NCBI GenBank assembly: GCA_027575765.1
Contig: JANBPT010000001.1
Coordinates: 1-64,000, forward strand
Direction: 5' to 3'
DNA: 64,000 nucleotides
Origin: Tieghemiomyces parasiticus
Taxonomy: Eukaryota > Kickxellomycota > Dimargaritomycetes > Dimargaritales > Dimargaritaceae
In this document: positions 1 to 12,055 of the stretch, piece after piece
Layout: each line of letters starts with the position of its first letter
Numbering within the stretch: the first letter of the stretch is position 1
Made by a program: the position numbers and the translations under genes
Notes under the pieces: generated by a model
The model's database searches: none
Seen by the model: only the letters and a program-made list of their open reading frames with translations
Told to the model about the DNA's origin: nothing

Positions 1-3000
1 GTCATAGCGGCCGACCAACATAAATTATCAGCTTCTCACCATCTGTTTACGCGCCCGTGGAAATATCAATGTCAAGTGAAGGCGAAGGAGGCGATGACCG
101 TTCAATATTAGGCTCATATGACCGGCCAGATCTCCAGGCTGAATAGAGAGGGAAGGGTCTGTCGGGGTCTTCACAATCGGGTACCTACCATAGCTATGTA
201 TGTACCATTCTACATCACACAAGATTGCCTAGTCCCAGATACGACAGCCGTGAATTCCCAATCGGCTAGGTCTAGGCAGCTTATAGGAGAAGATAGGCGG
301 GCACTGCATCACAAACAGTAGAATCACGAAGGACACGAGGAGGTCTGTAGAGGAAATCCCCGAAAATTAGTGGGATCGTCTGCACGGTGCCGGGTCCACT
401 CAGGTTCCTCACGCCGAACAGACTTGGCCGTTCAGTGCAGTCATTGCCACCGCCGCCTGGTCGGGCAATCAGTCTAGTGGCTAGGCCGAGATGGTCTCAA
501 GCCTGTTGCCACTGTGTGGGCTGACCATCTCCACGCGACCATTCATTGCACTTCTCCTTTTTTTTTATTGTCAGCGTCACCGGGCCACCATCCGGCATAC
601 TCATCGGAGGCAAGCGCGAATGCCTCAATTCGACACTTCTACTTGTCCATTTAGGACGCCCTAATGTGTATGGCTGTGGGACAGCGTGGGTGCGTACAAA
701 GCTGCTGTCAAGCTAAGCTTACGCAAGTGTTATAGAGAGAGAGGGAGAGGGAGGGAGGGGAGGAAAGAGTGAAAAAGGGAAAAGCTCAAGTCGGCAAATT
801 GACTGCATGGCCAAGGAAACGAAACCAGATAAGGGTGAGGGGGTGGCGTACTCGCCGGAGATTATACTCTGCGTGCATCCCCTAGGTGGACTAAAGCTAC
901 CCCCCCAATCAGGCAACGGCCATTGGCCTTAAGGGCTACAATCGTGTTATGGGCCGTCTTCTCTTGGAGACTGAATTACAAGCCACCCGGATGAATCTAG
1001 TGCCCTGTAGGTATCAGAACACCCAAGGTGGCTGGCTAGGGAGGGGGGCTTACCTTGTGGGTGTAGTATACTCTATGGTCGAGATCCCAGCGAAGGCGGC
1101 GAACGTGAGCGTATCCAGCACCACTATTCGATACCGGGAATCGCATGTGCCTGGCGGTCGTGCCGTTTCCGATCTCGGCCAGAGGGTACGGGAAAGTTCA
1201 TCGGGTGTGAACAGTAGAGATGCACCGTGAAGTCGGTTATGGTGAAACCTTTCGATCAGGAGACAATGGTACCATTCAGCGCGATAGAGGCTACCCGGCG
1301 CCAGTCTCATATCGAAATCTCCGTAGCCGGCTCGGCGGTTAAGACTAAAACCACCGTCAACTCCCCACACTTTTCCAATCTTCCGAAGGATCCGTTAACA
1401 TTCTCCTTCGTAGCTTCTCTGAGCTGACAACCCCTTATCTAATTCTGCGAGCTAGTGGGCGACGATTTATTCACGATAGCCAGTCCACGAGAAGTAGTAA
1501 GTGTACTTCTGCAATCATAGGACCTGTTGCTAGGGATTCCAGGGTTCATAATTCATTGTGAGGGAGGCTGGCATATGCCAGCCCTAGGCGGGACGGCAGA
1601 AACATTGGCCAGGGCCGTCAACTGGTCGCTCGATCGTGAGCCAGAAGCAGGATAAGCTATGGGGGAAACGGAGGAAGCAGGAAGGTGAGGGGCATGGCTG
1701 TAAACTACTCACCATGTCAAGTCGATGCTCAGGGAGGCGATAGGCACCCATACCTACTTTGCCTCCCTCACTCGCCCTGGTCGCTTGGCGGAAGCGGCGG
1801 GTGAATCCGGACGAGCATCGAAATAGGGGTATAATCATAAGCACAGGGCCAAACAAACGCTACACCCCCACCTCTCCTCAATGCGCCTGATCACCAGGTC
1901 GACACCGGTGATGCATAATCGCTGCCGAAAGTGAAGACAGGGAAGGTAAAGCGGAGGTTCCGATCTGACAAATGTTACCCCACCAACGAGCCCTCTGCCA
2001 TTAAGGGGAGATCGGAGAACGGGGCGGTTCCACGCGGCCTACGACTTGACCATTCCGTCCGCTAGTTTTTATTTCGGGTGCATCGAGCGCTAGCCTAGCC
2101 TCATTATCCCACTTTGTGATGCTAAATAAACCCCCTCCCTCCCTATCCCACGGTTCACGGCGGAGCGGCTCGGGTGGGCAATCCAATTGGGCCCAGGACT
2201 GGATCGGCGCGCACGTGGTCTCCCTTAGGCAACTACCGCGGTGGTGGCGACGAGGACAGTGGGGTTAGAGTGTTAGGAGGTTGGAATAAAAATATATGTA
2301 ACTCTGGCCGAATCATCCTTCAGTGAAGGTTTGGGCCGGTTTTACGTTTGCCAAGCCCGGCTCTAAACAGGCTGATGCAATCGATGGGTGGGAGTACAGG
2401 CGGGGGGGGAGAGGGACCTCGTATGGCAAAAATGATCGCGTAGTCAAGTTCTGTCAAGGCTGGAGCTGGGGTGGCGGCAGCGAGGGGGGGGGAGTTGCAA
2501 GCTGCTCATCCACTCGATGCTCGTGACTGAAACTTGGATCTATTGTTGTGGCAGTTCGTGAGTTTGAAGGCGTCATGGTGTCATGGGTAGCTGGCGTTGG
2601 TTGGGCTCCAGATGACGGTGGAACGAGACAAGCCGGAAGAAAACCGTTCGATCAGCCCAAAGTAGCCTGGGGTATATCGTCCAGCACTGCCAATGGCTTA
2701 CCCAATCCCGCCACTCGCCACGTAACGTCGGGGTTGACTTTGCAACACTCGATATGAAACAAATCGCATGTAAACCTGGACGAGGCTGACCGACAACGAA
2801 GGCTTTTAGGAGGCACCCTGGCTGCGGCTCTCATGAGCCATGCCGAAAAGAGAAAGATGGGAGGAGGTAAGCGGCTGGCTATTAGAATACTTGGGTGGGA
2901 AGCCCAAAACCACCCGGAGACGTGGCGCAAGGTGACTATTCGTGGCTCGTCCAGTTATCTATGTATCCAAACTTTCATCTTCTCCCCCCTCCTCACTGCG

Positions 3001-6000
3001 CCCCTAATGTCAATAGATAGGGTGGTATAAGTGGTACCTGGGGACCCCGGGAAATTATCATCACCACTACCACTGCCCATCGTAACCGAACCGGGGGGGG
3101 GAAAAGACAACAGCCTTGTCCCTTCCCTTCACCCTATTTGTTTGTCGATTCTTCTTCACTGGCCTAGGGTTCAGGTCACAGGACCCTGCTGGACATGACC
3201 TCGGATGCACGCACGCTTGAGGGGGCATCTATAATTATACCTCATCACCAGCTTTGGCCCGAGAATCTAGCCTAAGCTGTGAAGGTGGGTCATGGCCATA
3301 TAACCCTTTCCGTGACAGCCGCACTAACACTAATGACGTTGATTGTCTACCTTTGGTATTGCATCCCCATGTCCAGTCATCTACCACACCTACCTTGCAT
3401 CCAACTGTCATTCAATGTATCAGTCGGGTATGCCGCTCCTGCGTGCCATTCACACCGCCGCAGAGGGTTCTACCTTTTTAGTGTGATGCATATAAGGGGG
3501 GGGGGCATTTGGCCGATATCGACCAAGTCTCCACGTAGATCACGCCAGTCTTTGTCGAGTGCTAGTTTGTCCTATAGCAGGTTGATAAATCAAGTTAGTG
3601 CTGGTGCCACAGGAGAAAAACAACAAAACAGAAACAAGATTGAAAGGCCTGATCAATGAATAGGTATTATAGGCGCCTCGAGGTTGACTGGTAGGTCATA
3701 GCCAAGCCAATCCCTGGCGTAGAGTTGTCGTGTGATGGGATGTACGACCCGAGTGGGGAGGGGAAGTGCAAAGAAAAGAAACCGGCCAAAGGGGCGGCCG
3801 GCGAGTCGGTCAAAGTATAAAACAAAATTTACATCATTGAGTAGGTTTAAAACTTGGCCCAGTTAGTCCGCCTTACATACAGGTGGTACGTGCTGGCGGG
3901 ACGTCGTATAGTGCAGCTGGGACGCTCAACTCAGGCCACCTTGGATTAGGGAACGCCATCGAGTTTGGCACCAACCATGAATCAAACGGAGGGTAGCCTC
4001 CATCACCTGGATCGGAACTGCAGTCCTTCCTTGGATGAAAGCCCCATCGGCAGTCTTGACGGGTGAAGACAGCCAGGCGTGCGCCCCCCCCCTTCCCCAG
4101 TTATAGTAGCATGCGGCATCCGATGCAGGGCCATGTGAATAGCCGGATAAGCGGATGAACGATTTCCTACAGGTTTCGCAGTATGGAGGCTTGGAGATTA
4201 GCTAGGCAGCGGGTTATACCTAATTGAACTAAGCGACAGTGGGCCTTAAATGAAGTGGTAAACTACGCAAGCAACTCCCTCCCCCTCTTCCTCCCTACAC
4301 ACAGAAATCATCATCGCACCATGACCGACGGCGTATGGTCACGATCGATATTTCGACTTTGTATCATGAGCCCAAGGGAGAGAAGGAATCGATGATCCTG
4401 CCAGGAGGCAAAGAAGATGACTACACACCTCGCTTCCCCCTCCCCTCCCCGCAGACTTATGGGGTCCATCACACTCCCACGCCCCCGTGAATACATACTT
4501 TGTGCGAGGGATTTCTTGCAATTCCAATCAGCACTGCGGCTCAGGTCGACTCAACAACGAGCCGGTCGCCTCGAATCGACCCCTTTCATTCGCCGCCCCC
4601 CTCCCCCTCGCAGGTCTGCGCTAATATTCGTATGGCTGGTTTGCCAATTTAACATGGTCTGTCGTGCTAGCCGGTTAATCCATCACCTATCAGGGAAGGG
4701 TGGTGTGCGTAAGCAGCCATCGCCCAAGAAGGGTATATTTCTAGGAATAGTTTGCTCGCGATTGACACTAAGGCAGAGTGGGTGGGTATTGTGTGGTATC
4801 ATTCCTATAAATGGGTTCCTAAAGAGAGTGGGAGTGAGAGATCCGGTATGGGCCATAAAGCGGTCTTCTGGGAGGAACAACGTGATGGTAATGATGTCAC
4901 AAGACATGATAGAGGGTGGCGTAACCCATTTTTCATTCAAGATTGTATGGCGTTTCTGCGTGCGTAGCCGTGAAGACCAGCTGATCGGCTCTGATCTAGG
5001 GCGAGATTTTATCCTGTGGTTCTTACCATGCTAATCATGGGGGGGGGGGGGGGCAGCGGCGGCGGGTTGTCTCGTAGCTTGACCATATCTGTGGCGAGGG
5101 GGGGGGGTTCGTAGGAATAAGGGATACGGGCAGCTGGCCGCCTATCAAACGGCCCACGTGTCCATGAGTGTGAATTGACCCAGTGGCCCGGGCCTCGAAC
5201 ATTCCAGCCGATTCGGGGACCGCCGGAAGTTACCTGCCTGACGCTAGGTGAGCACCAGTTGTCCCAAGGTTGGTACTCGCAGTAAAAGGAAGTCATGTAT
5301 ATTTATCAGGATGCATCAGTCCCGAGTGAAATTAAGAAGTGCTTCTCGCCGTGCTTATCAACATCCCATTCACTCAAGGAGAAAAATCAGGAATTTCGGG
5401 GGTACCTGATGGTATCGAGATAGGATCGTCAGGGTGGTCTGGTTGAGTTGTGTGTCCCTCCCCCCTTCCCGATAGTATGCATGTCTACCGCTGCCACCAT
5501 AGCAATCCTGTCTTAACGCGGTCAGGATTGAATCAAGCGCGGTAGCTTTCAGAGTGGAGCGGGCGACAGTATGGTAGAACTAAAGTAATGAAGTGGCGGC
5601 CACCTGGTCAACAGGCTACGGCCTCGTCTACGCGTTGCTTAAGATATCTGTTGATATTCTACCCGATCGGTTTATCAGAGGGGGTAGAGAATTAATAGGA
5701 AAGGACCAATGCTCACCCCGGTAATATTGAAATATCCCAAAATGGTAGTCAACTGGTGACCCTTCCCCACGCCTGCTGACCATGGCCCCGTGTGGCAAAT
5801 ATAGACCTCTGCAGTCCTACTTGTTGGATACCTTCGCGTATGCCACGGATCATCATAGCCACCCCTAACGTAACCGCGCCATACCGCCAAAGCGGCAATT
5901 GGTAAAAACAATAATAACAATAATAGAGGTCCGGGCTAGTAAATATACCATGTCTAAAAATTATATTTGGCAACTTTAAGCCGCCACAAGTTGGTTCAGT

Positions 6001-7539
6001 ATGTGAGAGAGTCCCGTGAGTGCTGCAGCTGACCACAGCGGGGAAATGGATGGTGGCTCTATAGCACGATGAACGTCCTGCCCGAATTCCATTGACAACA
6101 TAACCCTTCATTCCCTCCGCCCACTGCACACATACACACACTTTCCCTCTTTCGCATATAAGCCCGTGTTCTATGGTAAACAATATAAGGTAGATTTCTT
6201 ACATTCCAGTAGTCTGGCCGGTACGAGCACGTGGATAGCCGAAAAAGGTCACATTGACTGGTGGGTAGAAAAATGCAAGGAACCAGCACGAGACGCCCTC
6301 GAGAGGGGAGAAGTCTATTATATGTTGCCACACAACACCCCCAAATGGAATCATGTAAACCTGATCGGGAATATTGAATGACACACGAAACCGGTGGTCT
6401 GGTGCCAGGGAAATAATAACCAACAGACCCCCCCCCAGTCCCTCCCCTCCGACCCTAGTAGGCAGAGCGTTGGTTCACGGTGCTGGTTACACTCTCTCAC
6501 GTCGCAGTCAACCTACCAACCGTCGAAGCTTGGAAGAGGGGAGGGAGGAGGAGGAAGGTGCTGCTAAGACAGGTTGATATCAAGCGCTGACCGGATAAAT
6601 ATAGTCCTGTGGATTTCAACTCGGCAGCCTTCCCGAATTCCCGGCTCACATGGTACAGCATGGGGCTAGGATGAGATTGTTATCATTATTATTGTTATTA
6701 CATATAATGCTGGACCGGAGGGTAGGTGTAGGGAATCGACACAGCTTTGGGTGCACGTGTATGATCACAATGGCATACGAGGGAGGTGGTGGATTTAAAA
6801 ACAACAACACGAAATATAGGTTTCACCCTGCGGGAGGGGGGTGAGTACTCAACCAGAACCACTGCCTATGGCACAATATCGGAGGCGTGGTGGTTCTACT
6901 TACGCTACTCATAAGTGGTAAATTCACTGCCTCTCTACCAACCAAACCCGACTTATCACTGAGGTCCGCCTATATACCATTTACTTCCACTCACCACCAG
7001 CATAGGGATACCAAGCCAAATAACCACACTGAATCGATTGTCAGAAAACTTGTCGTATATTATATGAGGAGGAGGAGGAAGGGGGGGGGATGATGTAAAC
7101 AAGAGTAGGTTTGCGAGCAGAACTACGGGTCTGCAGGGAATACAATTCGGAGTTTATCAATAGGATAGCGGGCAACAGCGAGGTTGAGAAGTTATTCGAC
7201 CTTCGGCTGGTCGTTTCCTTTGTCCTTCTTGGCCGCATTGCCCCGGCTGCGTTTCTGTTGTGGCGAGGACCGACGAGGGAGGAGGTAAGGAGTACGAGGG
7301 TTAGATATCAATACAGGAGGTTACGATTGTACCCGACAGACACAATGAGCTATAGATGATAAGAGATAGGAGTCTAGGTTACGGGTTGTCGGCTATTCTG
7401 ATGTCCCCCCCCCTTTGCCTCCTCCTCCTCCTCCTCTCTCTCTGCCCTCCACATCCATGTGTCTCCTTCGTAGCTTCTCCGTTGGGCGACGGTCAGGCAA
7501 GAGTGGAGAGGGGCTCGGGCGGGGATGAGAGGTTGGTGG
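1..7539. other. Gene-free stretch with homopolymer tracts
   Basis: I see no gene here. Open frames are short, overlap on both strands and match no family I recognise; the longest (4417-5034, plus) has no domain and no coding-like codon pattern. The stretch carries many G or C runs: about 2402-2409, 3093-3101, 3496-3505, 5039-5053 and 7081-7089. There are also purine-rich GGA/GAG patches near 720-780 and 7065-7090, and a CTC microsatellite near 7410-7445. No tRNA B-box with a closing T-stem was found by eye. Confidence 0.6.
5039..5053 (+). repeat. Poly-G run of 15
   Basis: Fifteen consecutive G residues, the longest homopolymer I noticed in the window, followed closely by GC-rich triplets. 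Such runs are prone to length error in sequencing and to slippage. Confidence 0.9.
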
Positions 7540-9492
7540 TCAGGAAAGTGGACTTACTGGTTTACGCAAGGAGAAACTTTTAAGCGGGTCGTTCCGTTCC
7601 CGGTTGGCGGGCCGCTTGTTGGACTGGGGGCCGGCAGGGTGGGCAGGCTGGCGGTGCTTGCCAGTCACCTTTGCGGCGACGGTACTTTGGCTATCGTTGG
7701 ACGCTTTCGGTAGACCATTAGCGGCGGACTCGGCCAGCTTGGCCTGTCTACGCTGGTATTGCTCGGCAAAGGCGCCGCCCATATCCTCGGCCACCTGTCG
7801 GGACACGTTATCCGGCGCCAGGTACGCCGGGACGTGTTTCAGGTGGACCTGGTGGCGGTTAGGTTGGAGGAGCTCATCGTGCCGCGTCAAAAAGTGTGAG
7901 TCGCCCGGCCGCGCCGCAAAGTGGGACTTGAGGCGCTCCGAATTCAAAATCTCGCGCTTGACTTCCTTGATGCGGGCCAGCCGGACGGCATTTCCCGTCA
8001 CCGAATCGATCGCGCTCTTCACGCGGTACCGATAGCCTTGCACTTGCTTCATATCAATTCGAAACGGCTGGATCTCTTGGCCGCCCTGGGCCGCCTGCTT
8101 TTGTTCCGCCACCACCCGCGCGTAGACAGTCTCGTCGTGGGCGCTGGTCTTGCGCGATTCCTTGGTTTGCAGGTCCTCCGGGACCACGAACGACAGACCC
8201 ATGCCCTCGGCACCGCCCCGTGCCGTCCGGCCGATCCGGTGCATGTAAGATTTGGCTGACCGCGGAAAGTCGAAATTGATCACGGCGCTAACCCCTTGGA
8301 AGTCGATCCCACGGGCCACGCCGTACTCTTGGTCACTGACCAGGCGCTTGTCCGGGACCTTGGCCTTGCGGTGGGCGACATCAACCTGGGATGGCTCGGT
8401 AAATTGGACAGTAGGCTCGGAAGAAGGCTCGGACCCCTCTGCCTCCTCCGTCTCCTCATTCTTCTCTTCCTCCTCTTCCTCCTTATTCTCACTCTGGTCG
8501 TCGTCCTCGTCCTGACCGGCCGTCAGATGGCTCTCGTCCGTGGCGATAATGTACTTGTAGGTACCGCGATTGAACTCTTCGAGGATGTGGAATCGCGAAT
8601 TGAACGGCAGCTCCGAGTTAAGCACGCAGGATCGGATGGAAAAGCGTTCCAGGAACAGTCGGACCCGGTAGCACCGTTCAATGTCGTTCACAAAGATGAC
8701 GCACTTTCCTGGCAGGAGTTGGAGCTTCATAATCACATAGAGCAGGAGAAATTTGTCCTCCTCGGAGGCCTTGATACTGTATTGGGTGAGGGTGCGTTTG
8801 CGGAGGGCGGCGTCGTCGATTTTGAGCACTACCGGGTTACGGAGGAGCACCTGTTGGAGATCCTCAATTTCCTGGGTCAGGGTGGCCGAGAACAGCAGGG
8901 TCTGGCAGATCCGGGGCAGGTAGCGGGTGAGTTGGGACAGCTCGTTGGCGTACCCAAAGGACAGCATAAGGTCGGCCTCGTCGATCACCAGGTATTCCAA
9001 GGTCGACTTTAGGGCCAACGCGCCACCCTCAAGGTACTGTAGGATACGCTTGGGTGTGCTCACCATCACGTCGGACCGTTCCAGGAGCCGTGGCTGCGCG
9101 GAGCCCTCCACTGTAGAGGCGTTCAAATCAGTCGCCTTGAGCACGAGGGCGCAGGACTGGAGCAGGGCGTCTAAATGCTTCTTCACTTGGGCCGCCAGCT
9201 CCCGGGACGGTACCAAGATAAGCGCCCGGACGGCCACGTCCTGGGTATCGGTGGCTAGACCCTTGTTCGCCAACAACTTGTGGACCAGTGGGAGGCAGTA
9301 GGCCGCCGTCTTTCCTGACCCGGTACAAGCCCGGACCAGGATGTCCTTACCAGCGAGCACCTGTGGAATGGCCTCGGTCTGGACCAGGGTGGGACGACTG
9401 AATTTCATGCCATGGACCGCCTGCAGGAGACGGTCGTCCAACTCGAGGTCGGCAAAGGTCTTTTTGGCGTCAAGCAAGCTGGGATCAGCCAT
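7540..9492 (-). CDS. DBP9: DEAD-box RNA helicase, DBP9/DDX56 family
   Basis: A single-exon 650-residue ATP-dependent RNA helicase. The best start is the ATG at 9492; the frame is open slightly further upstream but has no earlier ATG. Motifs occur in the family order: Q motif (F13 to Q38), motif I ACTGSGKT (55-62), Ia PSRELAAQ (95-102), TPKR (146-149), DEAD (171-174) followed by LMLSFGY, SAT (202-204), VIFVNDIERCYR (265-276), ARGIDFQG near 398, and HRIGRTARG near 420. The DEAD-plus-LMLSFGY and VNDIERCYR signatures point to Dbp9/DDX56, a nucleolar helicase of 60S ribosomal subunit assembly. An acidic Asp/Glu-rich insert (about 327-365) lies between motifs IV and V. The C-terminus is basic, which suits nucleolar RNA binding. 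It is divergent from ATP14, with about 660 bp between the starts. Alternative: another nucleolar DEAD-box protein, less likely. Confidence 0.93.
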   Translation of the reverse strand: MADPSLLDAKKTFADLELDDRLLQAVHGMKFSRPTLVQTEAIPQVLAGKDILVRACTGSGKTAAYCLPLVHKLLANKGLATDTQDVAVRALILVPSRELAAQVKKHLDALLQSCALVLKATDLNASTVEGSAQPRLLERSDVMVSTPKRILQYLEGGALALKSTLEYLVIDEADLMLSFGYANELSQLTRYLPRICQTLLFSATLTQEIEDLQQVLLRNPVVLKIDDAALRKRTLTQYSIKASEEDKFLLLYVIMKLQLLPGKCVIFVNDIERCYRVRLFLERFSIRSCVLNSELPFNSRFHILEEFNRGTYKYIIATDESHLTAGQDEDDDQSENKEEEEEEKNEETEEAEGSEPSSEPTVQFTEPSQVDVAHRKAKVPDKRLVSDQEYGVARGIDFQGVSAVINFDFPRSAKSYMHRIGRTARGGAEGMGLSFVVPEDLQTKESRKTSAHDETVYARVVAEQKQAAQGGQEIQPFRIDMKQVQGYRYRVKSAIDSVTGNAVRLARIKEVKREILNSERLKSHFAARPGDSHFLTRHDELLQPNRHQVHLKHVPAYLAPDNVSRQVAEDMGGAFAEQYQRRQAKLAESAANGLPKASNDSQSTVAAKVTGKHRQPAHPAGPQSNKRPANRERNDPLKSFSLRKPVSPLS

Positions 9493-10150
9493 TGTGGTAG
9501 GCAAGCGACGGAGAGAGAGAGGGAGGGGAAGAGAGGTAAATCACAGGCTGGAATGCAAGAGGAGCAGCGCCTGGTTACGCCGGCAAGGTAGGCTGAAAGA
9601 TGAGGGCGGGCTCGAGAATACTGTCCAAGGAGACAGAAGGTAAAAAAAATAAAATAAAGATAATTCTGCGACCACTGGCAAGTGCGTAGTGGGTGAATTT
9701 CTCACTATGAGGTGACAATATTGTCCAAGAAATTGTCACGTGATTTTCTACTACCATTGCTCACCCAGCCATGCCCAATTGGATCTGTGGCTGTACCGCC
9801 GCCTTCTCCCTCATGCTCTATGCTGGACAGCGTTGGGAGCTCTTGTCCCCAACCGCGCGGCCCGTGGTGGTCTGAGAGGAACCCTTTCCTCCCTTCTTCA
9901 GTGGTGGGCGAGGAGTAGGAAGGAAGGAGTGGGCGTGAGACTACTCTTCCCCCTTCCCCAGGCACTTGCCCTCTGTCGTTTGGCCTGTCAGCGGGGAGGC
10001 TATCCAGGCTCGAAAGTAGCTCGATCCCCCCCCCTCCCCTTAGAATCACTAGATTCCATTCCACTCGTCGGTTCCCATCCCGTTTGGTCATATCGCTAAT
10101 CCTCTCGCCTCCTCCAATTCGCCCATCCTCTTTCCGACACCCTTTCCAAC
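9493..10150. promoter_or_regulatory. Shared promoter region of DBP9 and ATP14
   Basis: The 658 bp lie between two divergent start codons and so should hold both promoters. A GAGAGAGA patch sits just upstream of DBP9 (about 9510-9535) and an A/T-rich stretch near 9640-9665. I see no clear TATA box or other named element. Confidence 0.5.
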
Positions 10151-10920
10151 ATGATCGGCCGACTCATCGCCTCTTCCCGCCTCGCCGCCCAGGTGAGTGA
10201 GCCCCTCCCCTTCCCTTCCTTCCGCCACGTACCTGGCTTCATGGGCGAGAAGCGTCCTTGACAGCCAGAGGCCTCGACCTTCCATCCGCCCGGGCACCAG
10301 AGAATCTCTGCCGGGGTCTTGCTTGCTATCGTTTTATTCCACGGACCGTGAACATGTTGTCGTGGGTTATACTCAGGATCGACCCTTGATTGACCCTCCG
10401 GCTCCGCGTGAGCATACCTGGCCATCGCTAACGCCGCATTGCTTGTATGTACAACACCCCCCCCACACACACACACCTTGCCTTCAACTCGCCAGGTGCC
10501 GACCACCGCCAGCCTGGGTGCCCGCTACATGTCCCGCGTGTCTGCCCCCGCCATGAAGGATCTCGCCCAGGATGTCTACCTGAAGAACCTTCGCAACTTC
10601 AAGCCTTCTCCGCAGGTTAGTATTCATAACGCTTGGCTACAGCAACTCGTAGGGCGCGATGAGAGTACGGGTCGCAGGCAACGATGGAGATGAGACAACC
10701 GCGTGGCTCGAAGACTCACCACGTATTAACCCGTATATATGCACTCCTCCTTTCCCCTTCACCACGCTCACTGTTCAAACGTATATAGAAGGCCGAGGTT
10801 GACCAGGTCAAGGAGTTCACTCCTCCCAAGGCCCCGCAGTCCCCCAAGTTCGACCAGGACCTGGCCGCCGAGCTGAGCGCCTACGACGCCGAAGAGACTC
10901 CCGTGGCTTCCAAGGCCTAA
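10151..10920 (+). CDS. ATP14: Mitochondrial F1Fo-ATP synthase subunit h
   Basis: Three exons, 10151-10192, 10496-10615 and 10789-10920, give a 97-residue protein. Introns open with GTGAGT and GTTAGT, close with CCAG and ATAG, and both fall at phase 0. The N-terminus (MIGRLIASSRLAAQ) is basic and lacks acidic residues, like a mitochondrial targeting peptide. The mature part has the family features: DLAQDVYLKNLRNFKPSP, then VDQVKEFTPPKAPQSP, and an acidic tail with DLAAELSAYDAEE. Subunit h is a small peripheral-stalk component of the fungal enzyme and is acidic in yeast as well. A CA dinucleotide run lies in intron 1 near 10465-10477. Identification rests on the VYLK...FKPSP and FTPPKAPQSP blocks and is firm. 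Confidence 0.92.
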
Positions 10921-11674
10921 GGAAATCCTGGACCTGTCCATAAAGAGTGTGTACCCTGCCTGCTTACGAAATGGCCGGACGGCCCATCCAACGGGACGCT
11001 AGACTGACGTGAATATATAAAAACTAAATCAATGTGCACTACTTTGGTATTACCGCCAATATTTATGTATTAGCAGGAGCGGTGATTCTGGCACGATATG
11101 CGTTGTTCGCATAAGTTCGGCCTGTAAGTCTCGGAGGTAGTGGTGTTTAATGTATTCTGCGTGGCCAATGGGTGGGAGGGAGCCTGGAGATACGGACGCG
11201 GGGGCAGTGCTAAAAGCGTTGGCGCGTGATCTAGCGGCCTAGTGGCGTGGGCACCATTCTCTGCGCCCTTTGCTCAGAATGGGTTGATCACGTCAGTCAA
11301 GGTACTACCATGCCCCTCAGGTGTTGTCGTGGCGGCGGCAAAGGTGGGGGAGCGTCCCAGCAGCATTTGTAAACAGATAAGATACCAGGTAGATTGCGTA
11401 CACCCGGACGATGTTGTTCTATCCAGAGATTGTCGGTCAGACTAGGCCACACTGGGCCCATTTAAAAGGCGGCAACTGGGAGGTATCCGTCAATCTACCA
11501 TTACATGCGATGCCCCCCCCTTACATAAGACCCCAGCACGTCCGACGAATATATTTCGTTCCTGGTAGACACCCAAATCCCCGTCGACAGCCACCGCTCT
11601 GCCAGCACTACAGAGCGTCCCCACCGGACACTTTGGGTTAATTACGTATCTTTATCGCGCGCACCGAAGACGAC
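10921..11674. other. Intergenic, no gene seen
   Basis: This is the 3' flank of ATP14 and the 5' flank of the small gene at 11675. An A/T-rich patch near 11010-11035 may serve ATP14 3' end formation. Nothing else is recognisable. Confidence 0.6.
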
Positions 11675-12055
11675 ATGGACACCCCTGATCTCGTCCTCGA
11701 CGCCTTCCTGTCCGAGTTTTACCGGAGACCAGACGAGGTCCAAGTCGACGCCAAGCCCTGCCTGGACGTAACGCTCACCACAGACACCCACCTGGTGTGC
11801 ATCTACCGGTTGCGACACCAACCGTGCACGTTTGTCACCTACATCGACTGTACCGGTGCCAATTTGAACGCCGCGATGGTCCGGTTCCACAACCTGGTCC
11901 GCAGGAGTAGCGAGTGCATCGTCGTCATCGGTCGGGGTCGACGGTATGCCGAAGAGCTCCCGGCTTTCATTCACGACGAAGTGTTTCGGCCCGTACTGAC
12001 CAGGTACGGCCTACCGTATACGCAGCTCGAGGTCAACGAGTACGTCACGATGTGA
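11675..12055 (+). CDS. Small uncharacterised protein (possible XPF/ERCC1-like fold)
   Basis: A 126-residue reading frame with strongly C/G-ending codons, unlike the random frames around it, so it is probably a real gene or terminal exon. I do not recognise the family. Visible features are an acidic start (MDTPDLVLDAFLSEFY), alternating hydrophobic strands (LDVTLTTDTHLVCIY, CTFVTYIDC), a helix-like segment (ANLNAAMVRFHNLVRRS), a strongly hydrophobic strand (CIVVIGRG), then a mixed tail ending EVNEYVTM. The strand-strand-helix-strand order with R-S-x-C-hydrophobic resembles the central domain of ERCC1/FAAP24/SPO16 proteins. That is inference from pattern only. The start is the first ATG in frame; an upstream exon cannot be excluded. 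Confidence 0.6.
   Translation: MDTPDLVLDAFLSEFYRRPDEVQVDAKPCLDVTLTTDTHLVCIYRLRHQPCTFVTYIDCTGANLNAAMVRFHNLVRRSSECIVVIGRGRRYAEELPAFIHDEVFRPVLTRYGLPYTQLEVNEYVTM

Noticed and set aside
4417..5034. 205-codon plus-strand frame
   Set aside because: No domain, no codon bias, and it overlaps equally open frames; expected by chance in GC-balanced DNA.
8296..9012. 238-codon frame antisense to DBP9
   Set aside because: Mirror of a C/G-ending coding strand; no domain.
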